A DNA stretch of 64,000 bases from an uncultured Collinsella sp. (GTDB lineage: Bacteria; Actinomycetota; Coriobacteriia; Coriobacteriales; Coriobacteriaceae), in assembly GCA_934654775.1 (NCBI GenBank), contig CAKUGR010000006.1, positions 62,001 to 126,000 of the forward strand. Direction: 5' to 3'. Position numbers and translations under genes: made by a program. Shown in pieces: positions 1-8,491 of this stretch (the first letter of the stretch is position 1; every line of letters starts with the position of its first letter). The notes under the pieces were generated by a model. That model made no database searches. It saw only the letters and a list, made by a program, of their open reading frames with translations, and was not told the origin of the DNA.

Positions 1-1
1 T

Positions 2-478
2 ATCTATCGCCACCTTAAGGACGCCCGCCTTGCCGCACTCATGGCATGCACACTCGGCATGGACGCCGAGCGTCGCCTGCGCACCACGGGAGCCCAGCAG
101 CCCCTAGAGGGAGCCGTGCTCGATGCCGCGTGCTCCGCCTATGTGGAGGCCGCCGTCGAGCAGATGGACCAGCAGGTCAAGGCTGCGGCCGCTGCACACG
201 GGCTCGCCGGCAACTGGCGCTTCAGTCCCGGCTATGGCGACTGCCCGCTCTCGGCCCAGCGCTCGATCGTGGATGCACTCAACGCCACGCGCCTCATTGG
301 ACTTACCGTCACCCCCACCAGCCTGCTCATGCCCACCAAGAGCGTGACCGCAGTGATCGGTCTGTTTGACGGCGAGGTCCACGACGCCCAGAGCCGCCCC
401 ACCTGCAATATCTGCCGCATGCGCGAGCACTGCCGCTTCCGCGCCGCCCACACCACCTGCTATTCGTATTCTGAATAA
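2..478 (+). CDS. B12-dependent methionine synthase reactivation domain (5'-truncated by window edge)
   Basis: The reading frame is open to the first bases of the window, so the start lies upstream. The visible 158 residues carry RFSPGYGDCPLSAQ, the hallmark of the MetH activation (AdoMet-binding) domain and of stand-alone clostridial reactivation subunits, then a Cys-rich tail (CNICRMREHC, last Cys in CYSYSE). The family reductively remethylates cob(II)alamin so that methionine synthase regains activity. The main metH gene (2714-5278) lacks this domain at its C-terminus, so this protein probably serves it in trans. The two are separated by a restriction-modification cassette. The last in-frame codons TAT-TCT-GA are repeated in phase inside metH, suggesting the present stop codon was created by the insertion. 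Confidence 0.85.
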   Translation: MYRHLKDARLAALMACTLGMDAERRLRTTGAQQPLEGAVLDAACSAYVEAAVEQMDQQVKAAAAAHGLAGNWRFSPGYGDCPLSAQRSIVDALNATRLIGLTVTPTSLLMPTKSVTAVIGLFDGEVHDAQSRPTCNICRMREHCRFRAAHTTCYSYSE

Positions 479-587
479 AATGTCAATTGATGGCTCGATA
501 TCGAGGGAATCGCATCCGTCCGTAAGCAGATGTCCTCACAAACAAGTACCATAAGAGGCCAAATAACAACTATCTGAAAGCCAGTAC
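479..587. other. AT-rich left flank of the R-M cassette
   Basis: This short non-coding stretch between the truncated reactivation gene and the methylase is visibly AT-richer than the metH DNA on either side. It contains a small palindrome around CTCGATATCGAG. It presumably holds the methylase promoter, but I see no convincing -35/-10 pair. Confidence 0.4.
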
Positions 588-1748
588 ATGCACAACATTC
601 TGCAGTTCTCGCCACAACTTACCGCGCTTGAGTTTTTTTCAGGCATTGGCCTGGCTCGTGCCGGCATGGCAAAAGCCGGAATCAAAACAATCTGGGCAAA
701 CGACATAGACCATACTAAATGCTCCATGTACAGCCAGCGTTGGGGCGATGAACATCTAGTCGAGCAGGATGTCCACACACTCGATCCCGACCTGATACCC
801 CAAGCCGACATCGCATGGGCATCAAGCCCTTGCACAAACCTATCTCTCGCGGGAAACCGGGAGGGGCTTATCTCTGGCAAAGAGTCTAGTGCGTTCTTTG
901 GCTTTATTAAGGCCATCGAAGGAATGGGCGATCGCGCCCCGCGGGCAATTGTTCTCGAAAACGTCATCGGCCTTGCGACGTCTAATAACAGTGATGACTT
1001 TAGACTCGTTTGCCAGGAATTTAATCGATTGGGCTATTCATGCGATGCCTATTTTATTGACGCACGGCACTGGCTTCCCCAGTCTCGCCCCCGCATGTTT
1101 GTCGTCGGATTAAAAAACCCCCTTCCCAACAGCCGACTCGATTCCTCGCTTCGACCTGAAAAGGTCTCCTGGATTCACTCCGACCCTTCGCTCATTACAC
1201 ACATCTCTCACCTAAACGAGCCGAGTCCACTTCGCATGACAGGCCTCGCGACGGTAGTTGAAAATATTCCCGAGGGCGACAAGCGTTGGTGGGACAAGAA
1301 CCAAGTGCAAGCATTTACCGATTCACTTGCGCCACATCAAGAAGATCGCCTTCAGCGCTTCTTAAATGCCAGTGCAAAAATTGTTCGCACTGCTTATCGT
1401 CGCACGCGGTCGGGCGTTGTGCGCTGGGAAATCCGCGAAGAGGAAATTGCCGGATGTCTAAGAACGGCTCGCGGCGGCTCATCAAGACAGGCAGTCGTTA
1501 TATGCGAAAACGGAAAGTTAAAAGTTCGCTGGATGACTGGAACTGAATATGCTCGTCTCCAAGGCGCCGGCTCATATCAATTTAGCGGCTTCTCGGATGC
1601 TCAGATTCGTTATGCATTCGGCGATGCAGTTGCCGTGCCAGTTGTCACCTGGCTTATAAAAAATGCAGTCAAGCCCGCGTTAATGTCTTCAAGGAACGGA
1701 GTGAGCGATGATGGAAATGGCAAATTACTCCTTGAGCGAGCCCAATAA
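588..1748 (+). CDS. DNA (cytosine-5) methyltransferase
   Basis: This 386-aa protein has the ordered m5C-methylase motifs: motif I FFSGIGLARAGM near residue 17, motif IV SSPCTNLSLAG near residue 80 with the catalytic Cys, motif VI VLENV near residue 122, motif VIII QSRPRMFVVGL near residue 164, and motifs IX-X RWMTGTEYARLQG and GDAVAVPV at the C-terminus. It transfers methyl groups from AdoMet to cytosine C5 at a specific site. Motif IV reads PCT rather than the usual PCQ. The 3' end overlaps the next gene by 41 bases, so the two form one R-M operon. Base composition is AT-richer than the surrounding genes, consistent with transfer. Recognition sequence cannot be read from the protein. Confidence 0.93.
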   Translation: MHNILQFSPQLTALEFFSGIGLARAGMAKAGIKTIWANDIDHTKCSMYSQRWGDEHLVEQDVHTLDPDLIPQADIAWASSPCTNLSLAGNREGLISGKESSAFFGFIKAIEGMGDRAPRAIVLENVIGLATSNNSDDFRLVCQEFNRLGYSCDAYFIDARHWLPQSRPRMFVVGLKNPLPNSRLDSSLRPEKVSWIHSDPSLITHISHLNEPSPLRMTGLATVVENIPEGDKRWWDKNQVQAFTDSLAPHQEDRLQRFLNASAKIVRTAYRRTRSGVVRWEIREEEIAGCLRTARGGSSRQAVVICENGKLKVRWMTGTEYARLQGAGSYQFSGFSDAQIRYAFGDAVAVPVVTWLIKNAVKPALMSSRNGVSDDGNGKLLLERAQ

Positions 1749-2724
1749 AAGCGTCTTGAATGCCATTGAGCTCTGGTACGAATCTAAGCGAAACAAGCGA
1801 GGCAATGTCAACCGCAACGTCATGGCAGTTGGCGTAGGCATAAGCGAGCTGTTGCAAAACCGTTTCCCGCTCACCAACGATTACGTGCAATCGGACAAGG
1901 GGAGCCAAGTACGAGGCCTAAGTGGGGCATGCATCAAAACAGTTTTAGCCAGACATGGGGAAACGCGCGCCTTCGCATCAGAAGGCGGCAGGACTTCACG
2001 CGGCACGCTTCCAATGGCGCTTGAGCTTGCCGCGATCATCAACTCTACCCTACCCAGCGACACTTGCGAAGACGCTCGTCTTGAAGCTGCGAATGCAATC
2101 GCCAACTTCTTCGTTGAGCGTATCCAGGTCGACTTCTTCAACCGGCAGAGAATCAAAGTCGAAATCGATCTTCAAAAACCAATTTCTGCCATTGTCGAAG
2201 ATATTCTGGCCGAAGCAAGCCTGCGATCCGATAAACCAACAGGCACGGTCGCACAGCACCTGGTAGGTGCAAAACTTGAGATGTTATTTCCAACCATAGA
2301 AATCGGAAAGGACAACTCAAACGCTGCCGACCAGCAGACTGACCGTTCTGGCGATTTCCAAATCAATGATGCTGCATTTCATGTAACTGTATCGCCGATG
2401 GCCAAATTGACCGATCGATGCCGAGATAACATTCGAAATGGCATTCGGCCCATCGTTGTTGTCCCCCGCAATAAAGCTTCCTTCGCTTACGGACTGTTCG
2501 AAAGTGAGGGGCTCGGCGATTGCGTACAGGTTATCGCGCTCGAATCGTTTATTGGCATCAATATTGAAGAATTATCGTTCTACAAGCGAAGCCTAATTCG
2601 ATTAAATGTTGCACGACTTCTTGCCTACTACAACAAACGAATCGAGGACATCGAGCCCGACAAATCCCTTCAAATAGAAATCCCTCAGTGGGCTCTAGAC
2701 GAAATGGACGCACATGGCGAATAG
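1708..2724 (+). CDS. Probable restriction endonuclease partner (DUF4928-like)
   Basis: This 338-aa protein starts inside the methylase end, after a GGAACGGAG-like ribosome binding site. Position, overlap and co-orientation with an m5C methylase point to the cognate nuclease. I believe it belongs to the DUF4928 group seen beside such methylases, but that is recall rather than a search. A PD-(D/E)XK-like core may lie around residues 195-235: KLEMLF, then SGDFQIND, then FHVTVSP. The position normally holding the catalytic Lys is Thr/Ser, so either the family uses a variant site or my alignment is wrong. Its last bases overlap the present metH start. No helicase or specificity subunit is nearby, favouring a simple type II-like system. 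Confidence 0.65.
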   Translation: MMEMANYSLSEPNKSVLNAIELWYESKRNKRGNVNRNVMAVGVGISELLQNRFPLTNDYVQSDKGSQVRGLSGACIKTVLARHGETRAFASEGGRTSRGTLPMALELAAIINSTLPSDTCEDARLEAANAIANFFVERIQVDFFNRQRIKVEIDLQKPISAIVEDILAEASLRSDKPTGTVAQHLVGAKLEMLFPTIEIGKDNSNAADQQTDRSGDFQINDAAFHVTVSPMAKLTDRCRDNIRNGIRPIVVVPRNKASFAYGLFESEGLGDCVQVIALESFIGINIEELSFYKRSLIRLNVARLLAYYNKRIEDIEPDKSLQIEIPQWALDEMDAHGE

Positions 2725-5278
2725 CTCAAACATACTTATCACTCATGATTCTGACGGCACTGCACTGGCGGCACCCGTCGATGCCGCACGTCGCAACGGC
2801 GCCAAATACAAGACGCGCATGATTGACGACCTGCGCATCAAGGACGATCGTCTGCGTGCCGCCGTCGAGGGCACTGGGCATCTGCTGTTTGACGGCGGTA
2901 TGGGCACCATGTTGCAGGCAGCCGGCATGAAGGCAGGCGCTCTGCCCGAGCTCCTCAACTTTGAGGAGCCCCAGGTCATCACCGATATCCAACGTCAGTA
3001 CGTCGAGGCTGGCTGTGACGTAATCACCGCCAATACCTTTGGCGCCAACGCCCACAAGCTCGACGGCGCTGCCACCGTGGCCGATGTCTTTGCCGCGGCC
3101 GTCACCTGCGCCCGCGAGGCCGGCGCCCGCTATGTCGCCGGCGACATCGGCCCCATCGGCGCCCTGCTGCGCCCCCTGGGCACCCTCAGCTTTGACGAGG
3201 CCTACGACCTCTTTGCCGAGGAGGTGCGCGCCGGCGTCGCTGCGGGCGTCGATCTCTTTATTATCGAGACCATGACCGACCTGGCCGAGATCAAGGCGGC
3301 GGTCCTCGCCTGCCGCGAGAACTCCGACCTGCCCGTTTTTGCCACCATGACCTTCGAGGAAGACGGCCGCACCTTCTTGGGCACGAGCCCCGAGGTCGCC
3401 GCCATCACGCTCGACGCCATCGGCGCCGACGTCCTGGGCATCAACTGCAGCCAGGGCCCGGCCGAGCTCCGCGGACTCGCCGCGCGTATGCTCACCGTCA
3501 CCGACAAGCCCGTCATGGTGCAGGCAAACGCGGGACTGCCCCGCGTGGACGATGACGGCAACACCGTCTTTGACATCCAGGCATCCGAGTACGCCGAGGC
3601 CGTCGCCGGCATGATCGAGGACGGCGTGAGTGTTGTGGGCGGCTGCTGCGGCACCACGCCCACGCACATGGCGGCGCTGCGCACCCTCATCGACAACCAC
3701 ACGCCCAGCGTGCGTCACCGCAAACCCAGTATGTCGGTCACGAGCGCGCAGACGGTCGTAGACCTTCCCTGCGATGGCCACAAGATCGCCGTCATCGGTG
3801 AGCGTATCAACCCCACCGGCAAAAAGCGTCTGCAGCAGGCTCTGCGAGACGGCGACCTGGATTACGTCGTGAGCCAGGGCATCAGCCAGCAGGAGCAGGG
3901 CGCCGACATCCTGGATGTCAACGTGGGCCTGCCTGAGATCGACGAGGTCAAGATCATCCAGCAGGCAACCGAGCAGCTCCAGGGCTCCACCCTCCTGCCC
4001 CTGCAGATCGACTCCACCGACCCCGCCGCCGTCGAGGCCGCCGTGCGCCGCTACGCCGGCAAGCCCATCATCAACTCGGTCAACGGCAAGCAGCAGATCA
4101 TGGACGAGATCTTCCCGCTGGTCGCCCACTACGGCACCAACGTCGTCGGCCTCACGCTCGACGAGGGCGGCATCCCCGATACCGCCGAGGCCCGCTTTGC
4201 CATCGCCGAGCGCATCGTGGCCGAGGCCGCCCGCTACGGCATCGGCCCGGACCGTATCCTCATCGACTGCCTGGTCATGACCGCCTCGACCAACCAGCGT
4301 CAGGCCGAGCAGATTCTGCGCGCCATGTCGCTGTGCAAGGAGCACCTGGGCGTTAAATGCGCGCTCGGCGTGTCGAACATCAGCTTTGGCCTGCCTGCCC
4401 GCCCGCTGCTGGGCTCGGTCTTTTTGGCCGCCGCGTTCGGCGCGGGCCTGGACGCCCCCATCATGAACCCGGGCTCTAAGCGCTTTATGGACACCGTCTA
4501 CAGCTATCGCGTGCTGAGCGTTGAGGACGAAGGCTCGACCGGATACATCGAGCGCTATGCCGGCTGGACCGACCCGTACAAGATTGCCGCCAACCCGGCG
4601 GCCGCTCAGTCAACATCGAGCGATGCCGCACCTGCCGCAAGCACCACCGCAAGCGTCGATGACGACCCCATCCGCCACATGGTCGTCTCGGGCCGCAAGG
4701 GCGAAATCGCGGCCGAGACCGAGCGCCTGCTGGCCGACCACGACGCTATGGACCTCATCAACAACCACTTTATCCCAGCCCTCGACGAGGTTGGCGTCCT
4801 CTTTGACCAGGGCAAGTTCTTCTTGCCGCAGCTCATGGCCTCGGCCGAGGCCGCGCGCGTGGGCTTCGACACCATCAAGCGCCTGATGCCCGCCGGCGAG
4901 ATTGCCGACAAGGGCAAAATCTGCGTGGCCACCGTCAAGGGCGACATCCACGATATTGGCAAGAACATCGTCAAAATGCTGCTCGACAACTACGGCTACA
5001 CCGTCTTTGACCTAGGCCGCGACGTCGATCCGCAGGAGGTACTCAAGACCGTCAAGGAGCGCGATATCAAACTCGTCGGTCTCTCGGCGCTTATGACCAC
5101 CACGGTCGTCGCCATGGAGGAGACCATCAAGTTGCTCCATTCGGAAGTTCCGGGCGTCAAGATCATCGTGGGCGGCGCCGTGCTCACCCCCGAATACGCC
5201 AAGCAGATCGGCGCGGACTACTACGCCAAGGACGCCGCCGAAAGCGCGCGCATCGCCGAAGAGGTCTTTGGGCAGTAA
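2714..5278 (+). CDS. metH: Cobalamin-dependent methionine synthase, catalytic modules
   Basis: The product (854 aa as drawn) transfers the methyl group of 5-methyltetrahydrofolate to homocysteine through cobalamin. Domains in order are the homocysteine S-methyltransferase barrel (about 50-330; FDGGMGTML, zinc Cys in GINCSQGP and GGCCGTTP), the pterin-binding domain (about 355-610; IGERINPTG), the B12 cap (about 650-735) and the B12-binding Rossmann domain with GDIHDIGKNIV near 743, His being the lower axial ligand. It ends there, so the activation domain of the E. coli-type 1200-aa enzyme is absent and is supplied by the gene ending at 478. The ATG at 2714 overlaps the nuclease gene and has no good ribosome binding site; an ATG at 2819 is the alternative. 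Residues 12-35 look like an Ala/Pro-rich interdomain linker. Confidence 0.93.
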   Translation: MANSSNILITHDSDGTALAAPVDAARRNGAKYKTRMIDDLRIKDDRLRAAVEGTGHLLFDGGMGTMLQAAGMKAGALPELLNFEEPQVITDIQRQYVEAGCDVITANTFGANAHKLDGAATVADVFAAAVTCAREAGARYVAGDIGPIGALLRPLGTLSFDEAYDLFAEEVRAGVAAGVDLFIIETMTDLAEIKAAVLACRENSDLPVFATMTFEEDGRTFLGTSPEVAAITLDAIGADVLGINCSQGPAELRGLAARMLTVTDKPVMVQANAGLPRVDDDGNTVFDIQASEYAEAVAGMIEDGVSVVGGCCGTTPTHMAALRTLIDNHTPSVRHRKPSMSVTSAQTVVDLPCDGHKIAVIGERINPTGKKRLQQALRDGDLDYVVSQGISQQEQGADILDVNVGLPEIDEVKIIQQATEQLQGSTLLPLQIDSTDPAAVEAAVRRYAGKPIINSVNGKQQIMDEIFPLVAHYGTNVVGLTLDEGGIPDTAEARFAIAERIVAEAARYGIGPDRILIDCLVMTASTNQRQAEQILRAMSLCKEHLGVKCALGVSNISFGLPARPLLGSVFLAAAFGAGLDAPIMNPGSKRFMDTVYSYRVLSVEDEGSTGYIERYAGWTDPYKIAANPAAAQSTSSDAAPAASTTASVDDDPIRHMVVSGRKGEIAAETERLLADHDAMDLINNHFIPALDEVGVLFDQGKFFLPQLMASAEAARVGFDTIKRLMPAGEIADKGKICVATVKGDIHDIGKNIVKMLLDNYGYTVFDLGRDVDPQEVLKTVKERDIKLVGLSALMTTTVVAMEETIKLLHSEVPGVKIIVGGAVLTPEYAKQIGADYYAKDAAESARIAEEVFGQ

Positions 5279-5303
5279 CACAACGGAAACAACCGAGCAC
5301 CAA

Positions 5304-5341
5304 AACGTGCCGCATGCGCCACTTGGCACGTGCGGCACGTT
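5304..5341. terminator. Hairpin after metH
   Basis: An 11-bp inverted repeat (AACGTGCCGCA / TGCGGCACGTT) lies 26 bases after the metH stop, with a further short pairing inside. There is no clear T-run, so termination is inferred from position and stem strength only. Confidence 0.45.
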
Positions 5342-5386
5342 AGAATAGAAAAAGCTATGCTCGTTTTGGCAGATAGGAGCGCAAGG

Positions 5387-6751
5387 ATGGCGATCACGCC
5401 CGCAGAAATCGCGGAAACCCGCGGCATGGTTGAGGAACAGAACCTCGACATCAGGACCATCACCATGGGTGTTTCGCTCATGGGTTGCGGTGACGAGAAC
5501 CTCGACCGCATGTGCACGAAGATCTACGACCACGTGACGCACACGGCTGAGCATCTGGTCGAGACCGCCGAGAACCTCGAGCGCGAGTACGGTATCCCCA
5601 TTGTCAACAAGCGCGTTTCCGTCACCCCGGTGGCGCAGATCGCCGCATGCTGCAAGGATGAGGACCTCACCCCCATCGCGCATGCCCTCGACCGTGCGGC
5701 CGAGACCCTCGGCATCGACTACCTGGGCGGCTTCTCCGCGCTCGTCCAGAAGGGCATCGGCGATGCCGACCGCCGCGTCATCCAGTCCATCCCGCAGGCG
5801 CTCGCTACCACCAGCCGCGTCTGCTCCAGCGTCAACGTCGCCAGCCTGCGCGCCGGCATCAACATGGATGCCGTGCTCATGGCCGCCCAGACCATCATCG
5901 ATGCCGCTAAACTCACGGCCGACCAGGATTCCGTCGGCGCTTCCAAGTTTGTCTGCTTTGCCAACATGGTCGAGGACTCCCCGTTTATGGCGGGCGCCGT
6001 CCACGGCGGTGGCGAGGCCGACGCCGTCATCAACGTAGGCGTCTCGGGCCCCGGCGTTATGGCCGCAGCCCTGGAGACGCTGCCCGATTCCGCATCGATG
6101 ATGGAAGTCGCCGAGAAGATTAAGCAGACCGCCTTTAAGATCACCCGTGCCGGCGAGCTCATGAGCCGCGAGGCCGCCCATCGCCTGGGTGTCGAGAAGG
6201 GCATCGTCGACCTGTCGCTGGCGCCTACGCCTGCCATCGGCGACTCCGTTGCCCGCATCCTCGAGATCATCGGCGTGGGCACTTGCGGTGGCCCGGGCAC
6301 GACCTGCGCACTCGCCATGCTCAACGATGCCGTCAAGAAGGGCGGCGTCATGGCCAGCTCCAGCGTCGGCGGTCTTTCGGGCGCCTTTATCCCCGTGTCC
6401 GAGGACGCCGGCATGATCGCCGCCGTCGAGGCCGGTGCGCTTTCGCTCGAGAAGCTCGAGGCTATGACCTGCGTATGCTCCGTCGGTCTGGACATGATCG
6501 CCATCCCCGGTGACACCCCGGTCGAGACCATCGCCGGCATCATCGCCGACGAGATGGCTATCGGCGTCATCAACAACAAGACCACGGCCGTCCGTGTGAT
6601 CCCCGCCATCGGCAAGGGCGTGGGCGACTGCGTCGAGTATGGCGGCCTGTTCGGCCGTGCGCCCATCATGCCGGTGAACCCCAATGCCGGCACCGTGCTT
6701 GCCCATCGCGGTGGTCGATTCCCGGCGCCACTGAACTCGCTGAAGAACTAG
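5387..6751 (+). CDS. UPF0210 (PFL family) protein, function unknown
   Basis: The 454-aa product matches the UPF0210/DUF711 family by eye: long runs of conserved small residues such as GVSGPGVM and [21 protein letters not shown], and the expected length of about 450. The family's reaction is not known to me. The start at 5387 is chosen because AGGAGCGCAAGG lies just upstream; an in-frame ATG at 5330 would add residues inside the hairpin region. In many genomes this gene follows a small ACT-domain protein (UPF0237), but none is present here: metH is directly upstream and a large nested palindrome follows. Confidence 0.85.
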   Translation: MAITPAEIAETRGMVEEQNLDIRTITMGVSLMGCGDENLDRMCTKIYDHVTHTAEHLVETAENLEREYGIPIVNKRVSVTPVAQIAACCKDEDLTPIAHALDRAAETLGIDYLGGFSALVQKGIGDADRRVIQSIPQALATTSRVCSSVNVASLRAGINMDAVLMAAQTIIDAAKLTADQDSVGASKFVCFANMVEDSPFMAGAVHGGGEADAVINVGVSGPGVMAAALETLPDSASMMEVAEKIKQTAFKITRAGELMSREAAHRLGVEKGIVDLSLAPTPAIGDSVARILEIIGVGTCGGPGTTCALAMLNDAVKKGGVMASSSVGGLSGAFIPVSEDAGMIAAVEAGALSLEKLEAMTCVCSVGLDMIAIPGDTPVETIAGIIADEMAIGVINNKTTAVRVIPAIGKGVGDCVEYGGLFGRAPIMPVNPNAGTVLAHRGGRFPAPLNSLKN

Positions 6752-6768
6752 CTGGGGATACGGGCGAG

Positions 6769-6908
6769 GAGCCCCGCCGCCGGGCGGCAGACATATAAGG
6801 TCGCCTGCTCGGACAGTCCTGGCTCGCACGGAGAGCACATTAAGTGCTCTCCGGCTCGTGCGGAACTCGCGATCGACCTTATATGTCTGCCGCCCGGCGG
6901 CGGGGCTC
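6769..6908. repeat. Nested inverted-repeat element E1 (core family N1)
   Basis: A perfect 35-nt outer inverted repeat (6769-6803 and 6874-6908) encloses an unpaired core and an inner 9-bp hairpin (6830-6838 and 6844-6852). The core contains TCGGACAGTCCTG at 6809-6821 and TCGTGCGGAACTC at 6856-6868. Both core strings recur, reverse-complemented, in the element at 28645-28780, although the stems there have different sequence. It lies 17 bases past the UPF0210 stop and may also act as its terminator. Confidence 0.85.
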
Positions 6909-7074
6909 CCGCACAACGGGACCTCAGTTGGGTTCTGTCCCTTTGGCAGTCGCTTCGCTTCTGCCCATCCTGGCTGATGCGGTGGTTTGGCGTTGGATCG
7001 GTTCTTTCTGATATATGCTGGTTGCGGCTCTTCTTTTGGGAGGAGTCGCTTTTTTGTTGTGAGGGGGATGGCCC
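6909..7074 (+). other. Intergenic leader before the SAM methyltransferase
   Basis: This stretch holds a CCTC-rich to T-rich transition and a purine-rich GAGGGGGA just ahead of the GTG start at 7075. A weak promoter may exist around TTGGAT and TATATG near 6995-7018, but the spacing is poor. No gene is seen here. Confidence 0.3.
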
Positions 7075-7962
7075 GTGGCTGATGATTTGATTCGCTCTGA
7101 GCTTCTTTCTGCTGATTGGAATGGCGAATGGATGCGCTTGCAGGCTGGTCGGCGGCGGGCTGATGATTCTTTTGAGTGGGATAAGCGGGCTCGGCATTTT
7201 CGGCCGTTGGAAACTGCCCCGTATGCCCGGGACTTTATGAAGCTGTTGGCGTTAAAGCCTGGTGAATCCGTGCTGGATATGGGGTGTGGGGCTGGGTCGA
7301 TTGCCATTCCGCTTGCTCAGGCTGGACATCCTGTGATTGCTGCTGACTTTTCCCCTGCTATGTTGGGCACGCTTGATGCTGGCATTGAGTATTACGGGCT
7401 CGAAGGCCGCATTACGCCGCTTGAGCTTGCCTGGGATGATGATTGGGATTTGGTTGGACCGGTCGCGAAAGCGGTAGATGTTGCCTTTGCCAGTCGCTCT
7501 GTCACCACGACTAATCTAAAGGGCGCGCTTGCCAAGCTTGACCGTACGGCTCGTCGGCGTTGTGCCGTCACGATGGTCGCTAACTCCAGCCCGCGCTATG
7601 ACCTGCACTTGATGAATGCTATCGGCGCCTCGGTTACCTGCAGTAATGGCTTTGTCTATGCCTTTAATATCCTCATTCAGATGGGTGCCCTGCCGCAGGT
7701 TACGTACTTTGAATCACCTCGTCGCGATACCTTCGACAGCCTTGAGGCGGGCGTGGCGGACTTCTCCCGCATGCTCGAGCACGGAAACGAGGATAAAATC
7801 GACCGCCTGCGCGACTATATCGCTCAGCATATGATTGAGAACCCCCATGCTGGCGAGTCAGGCTCAAAAGGCGTGCCGCAGGGACGCTATATGCTTGATC
7901 ACGTCCGTAAGGTTCGTTGGGCGTTTATTGCATGGGAGCCGATCTCTGAACCTCGCTCGTAG
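7075..7962 (+). CDS. SAM-dependent methyltransferase, class I
   Basis: The 295-aa protein has a Rossmann-type AdoMet site: LDMGCGAGSIAIPLA at about residues 65-80 (motif I), then AADFSPAML (acidic end of strand 2). The substrate is unknown. The frame starts with GTG preceded by GAGGGGGA at seven bases; the ATG at 7068 is out of frame. Codon use in the first half is unusually T-rich (many TTG, GCT, GGT and TTT codons) compared with flanking genes, hinting at different ancestry. It stands alone between two palindromic regions. It could act on a small molecule or tRNA; nothing in the neighbourhood decides. Confidence 0.8.
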   Translation: MADDLIRSELLSADWNGEWMRLQAGRRRADDSFEWDKRARHFRPLETAPYARDFMKLLALKPGESVLDMGCGAGSIAIPLAQAGHPVIAADFSPAMLGTLDAGIEYYGLEGRITPLELAWDDDWDLVGPVAKAVDVAFASRSVTTTNLKGALAKLDRTARRRCAVTMVANSSPRYDLHLMNAIGASVTCSNGFVYAFNILIQMGALPQVTYFESPRRDTFDSLEAGVADFSRMLEHGNEDKIDRLRDYIAQHMIENPHAGESGSKGVPQGRYMLDHVRKVRWAFIAWEPISEPRS

Positions 7963-8120
7963 CCCGTTCACGTCCGCGCTGCCCATCACCTCGGCATCCG
8001 CATTCTTTGCGAACTGGACAAACACGCCCCACACCGCGCCGTTCCTGCGCTATCGTGGGACAGCTCACGTAGATTAAGGCCCCATCGCGGGGCGCCCCAT
8101 AACATAGAAAGCGAGAATCC

Positions 8121-8420
8121 ATGGCACTGACAGGAGCCCAGGTCAAGCAGCTTCGCAGCATGGCCCATCACCTCAACCCCGCCATCATCATCGGCAAGTC
8201 CGACATCAACGACGGCACCGTCGAGCAGACGGTCGCCTACCTGGAGAAGCACGAGCTCGTTAAGTGCTCCGTACTCGATGGCTCCAGCCTTTCTGCCCGC
8301 GAGGCCGCCGAAGAGCTCGCCGATCGCTGCCATGCCGAGGTCGTCCAGGTCATCGGCCGCAAGTTCTCGCTGTATCGCGAGTCCTCGCGCAAGGACATCG
8401 AGAAGATTAAGCTCGTCTAA
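8121..8420 (+). CDS. yhbY: YhbY/CRM-domain RNA-binding protein
   Basis: This 99-aa protein is one complete CRM domain, the length typical of bacterial YhbY. It begins LTGAQVKQLRSMAHHL and contains the expected GK-D loop (IIIGKSDIND) and the terminal IGRKFSLYRES strand. YhbY associates with pre-50S ribosomes in E. coli. The ATG follows AAAGCGAGAATCC. It is monocistronic, with a strong terminator at 8460-8491 downstream. Confidence 0.9.
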   Translation: MALTGAQVKQLRSMAHHLNPAIIIGKSDINDGTVEQTVAYLEKHELVKCSVLDGSSLSAREAAEELADRCHAEVVQVIGRKFSLYRESSRKDIEKIKLV

Positions 8421-8459
8421 GGGCCGACGATCCGGCGAGCCAACATACATCAAGCTTGC

Positions 8460-8491
8460 GAGCGTCCGAGCAATCCGGACGCTCATTTTTT
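8460..8491 (+). terminator. Rho-independent terminator after yhbY
   Basis: A 9-bp stem (GAGCGTCCG / CGGACGCTC) is followed by TTTTTT. The convergent regulator gene ends at 8490, so the hairpin may serve both strands. Confidence 0.85.

Noticed and set aside
2726..4345. Minus-strand open frame of 539 codons
   Set aside because: Antisense shadow of metH, composed of low-complexity Gly/Ala/Val/His.
5012..6916. Long minus-strand open frame (634 codons) over the metH end and the UPF0210 gene
   Set aside because: It is antisense to two well-supported genes, has no family motif and reflects GC-rich codon bias.
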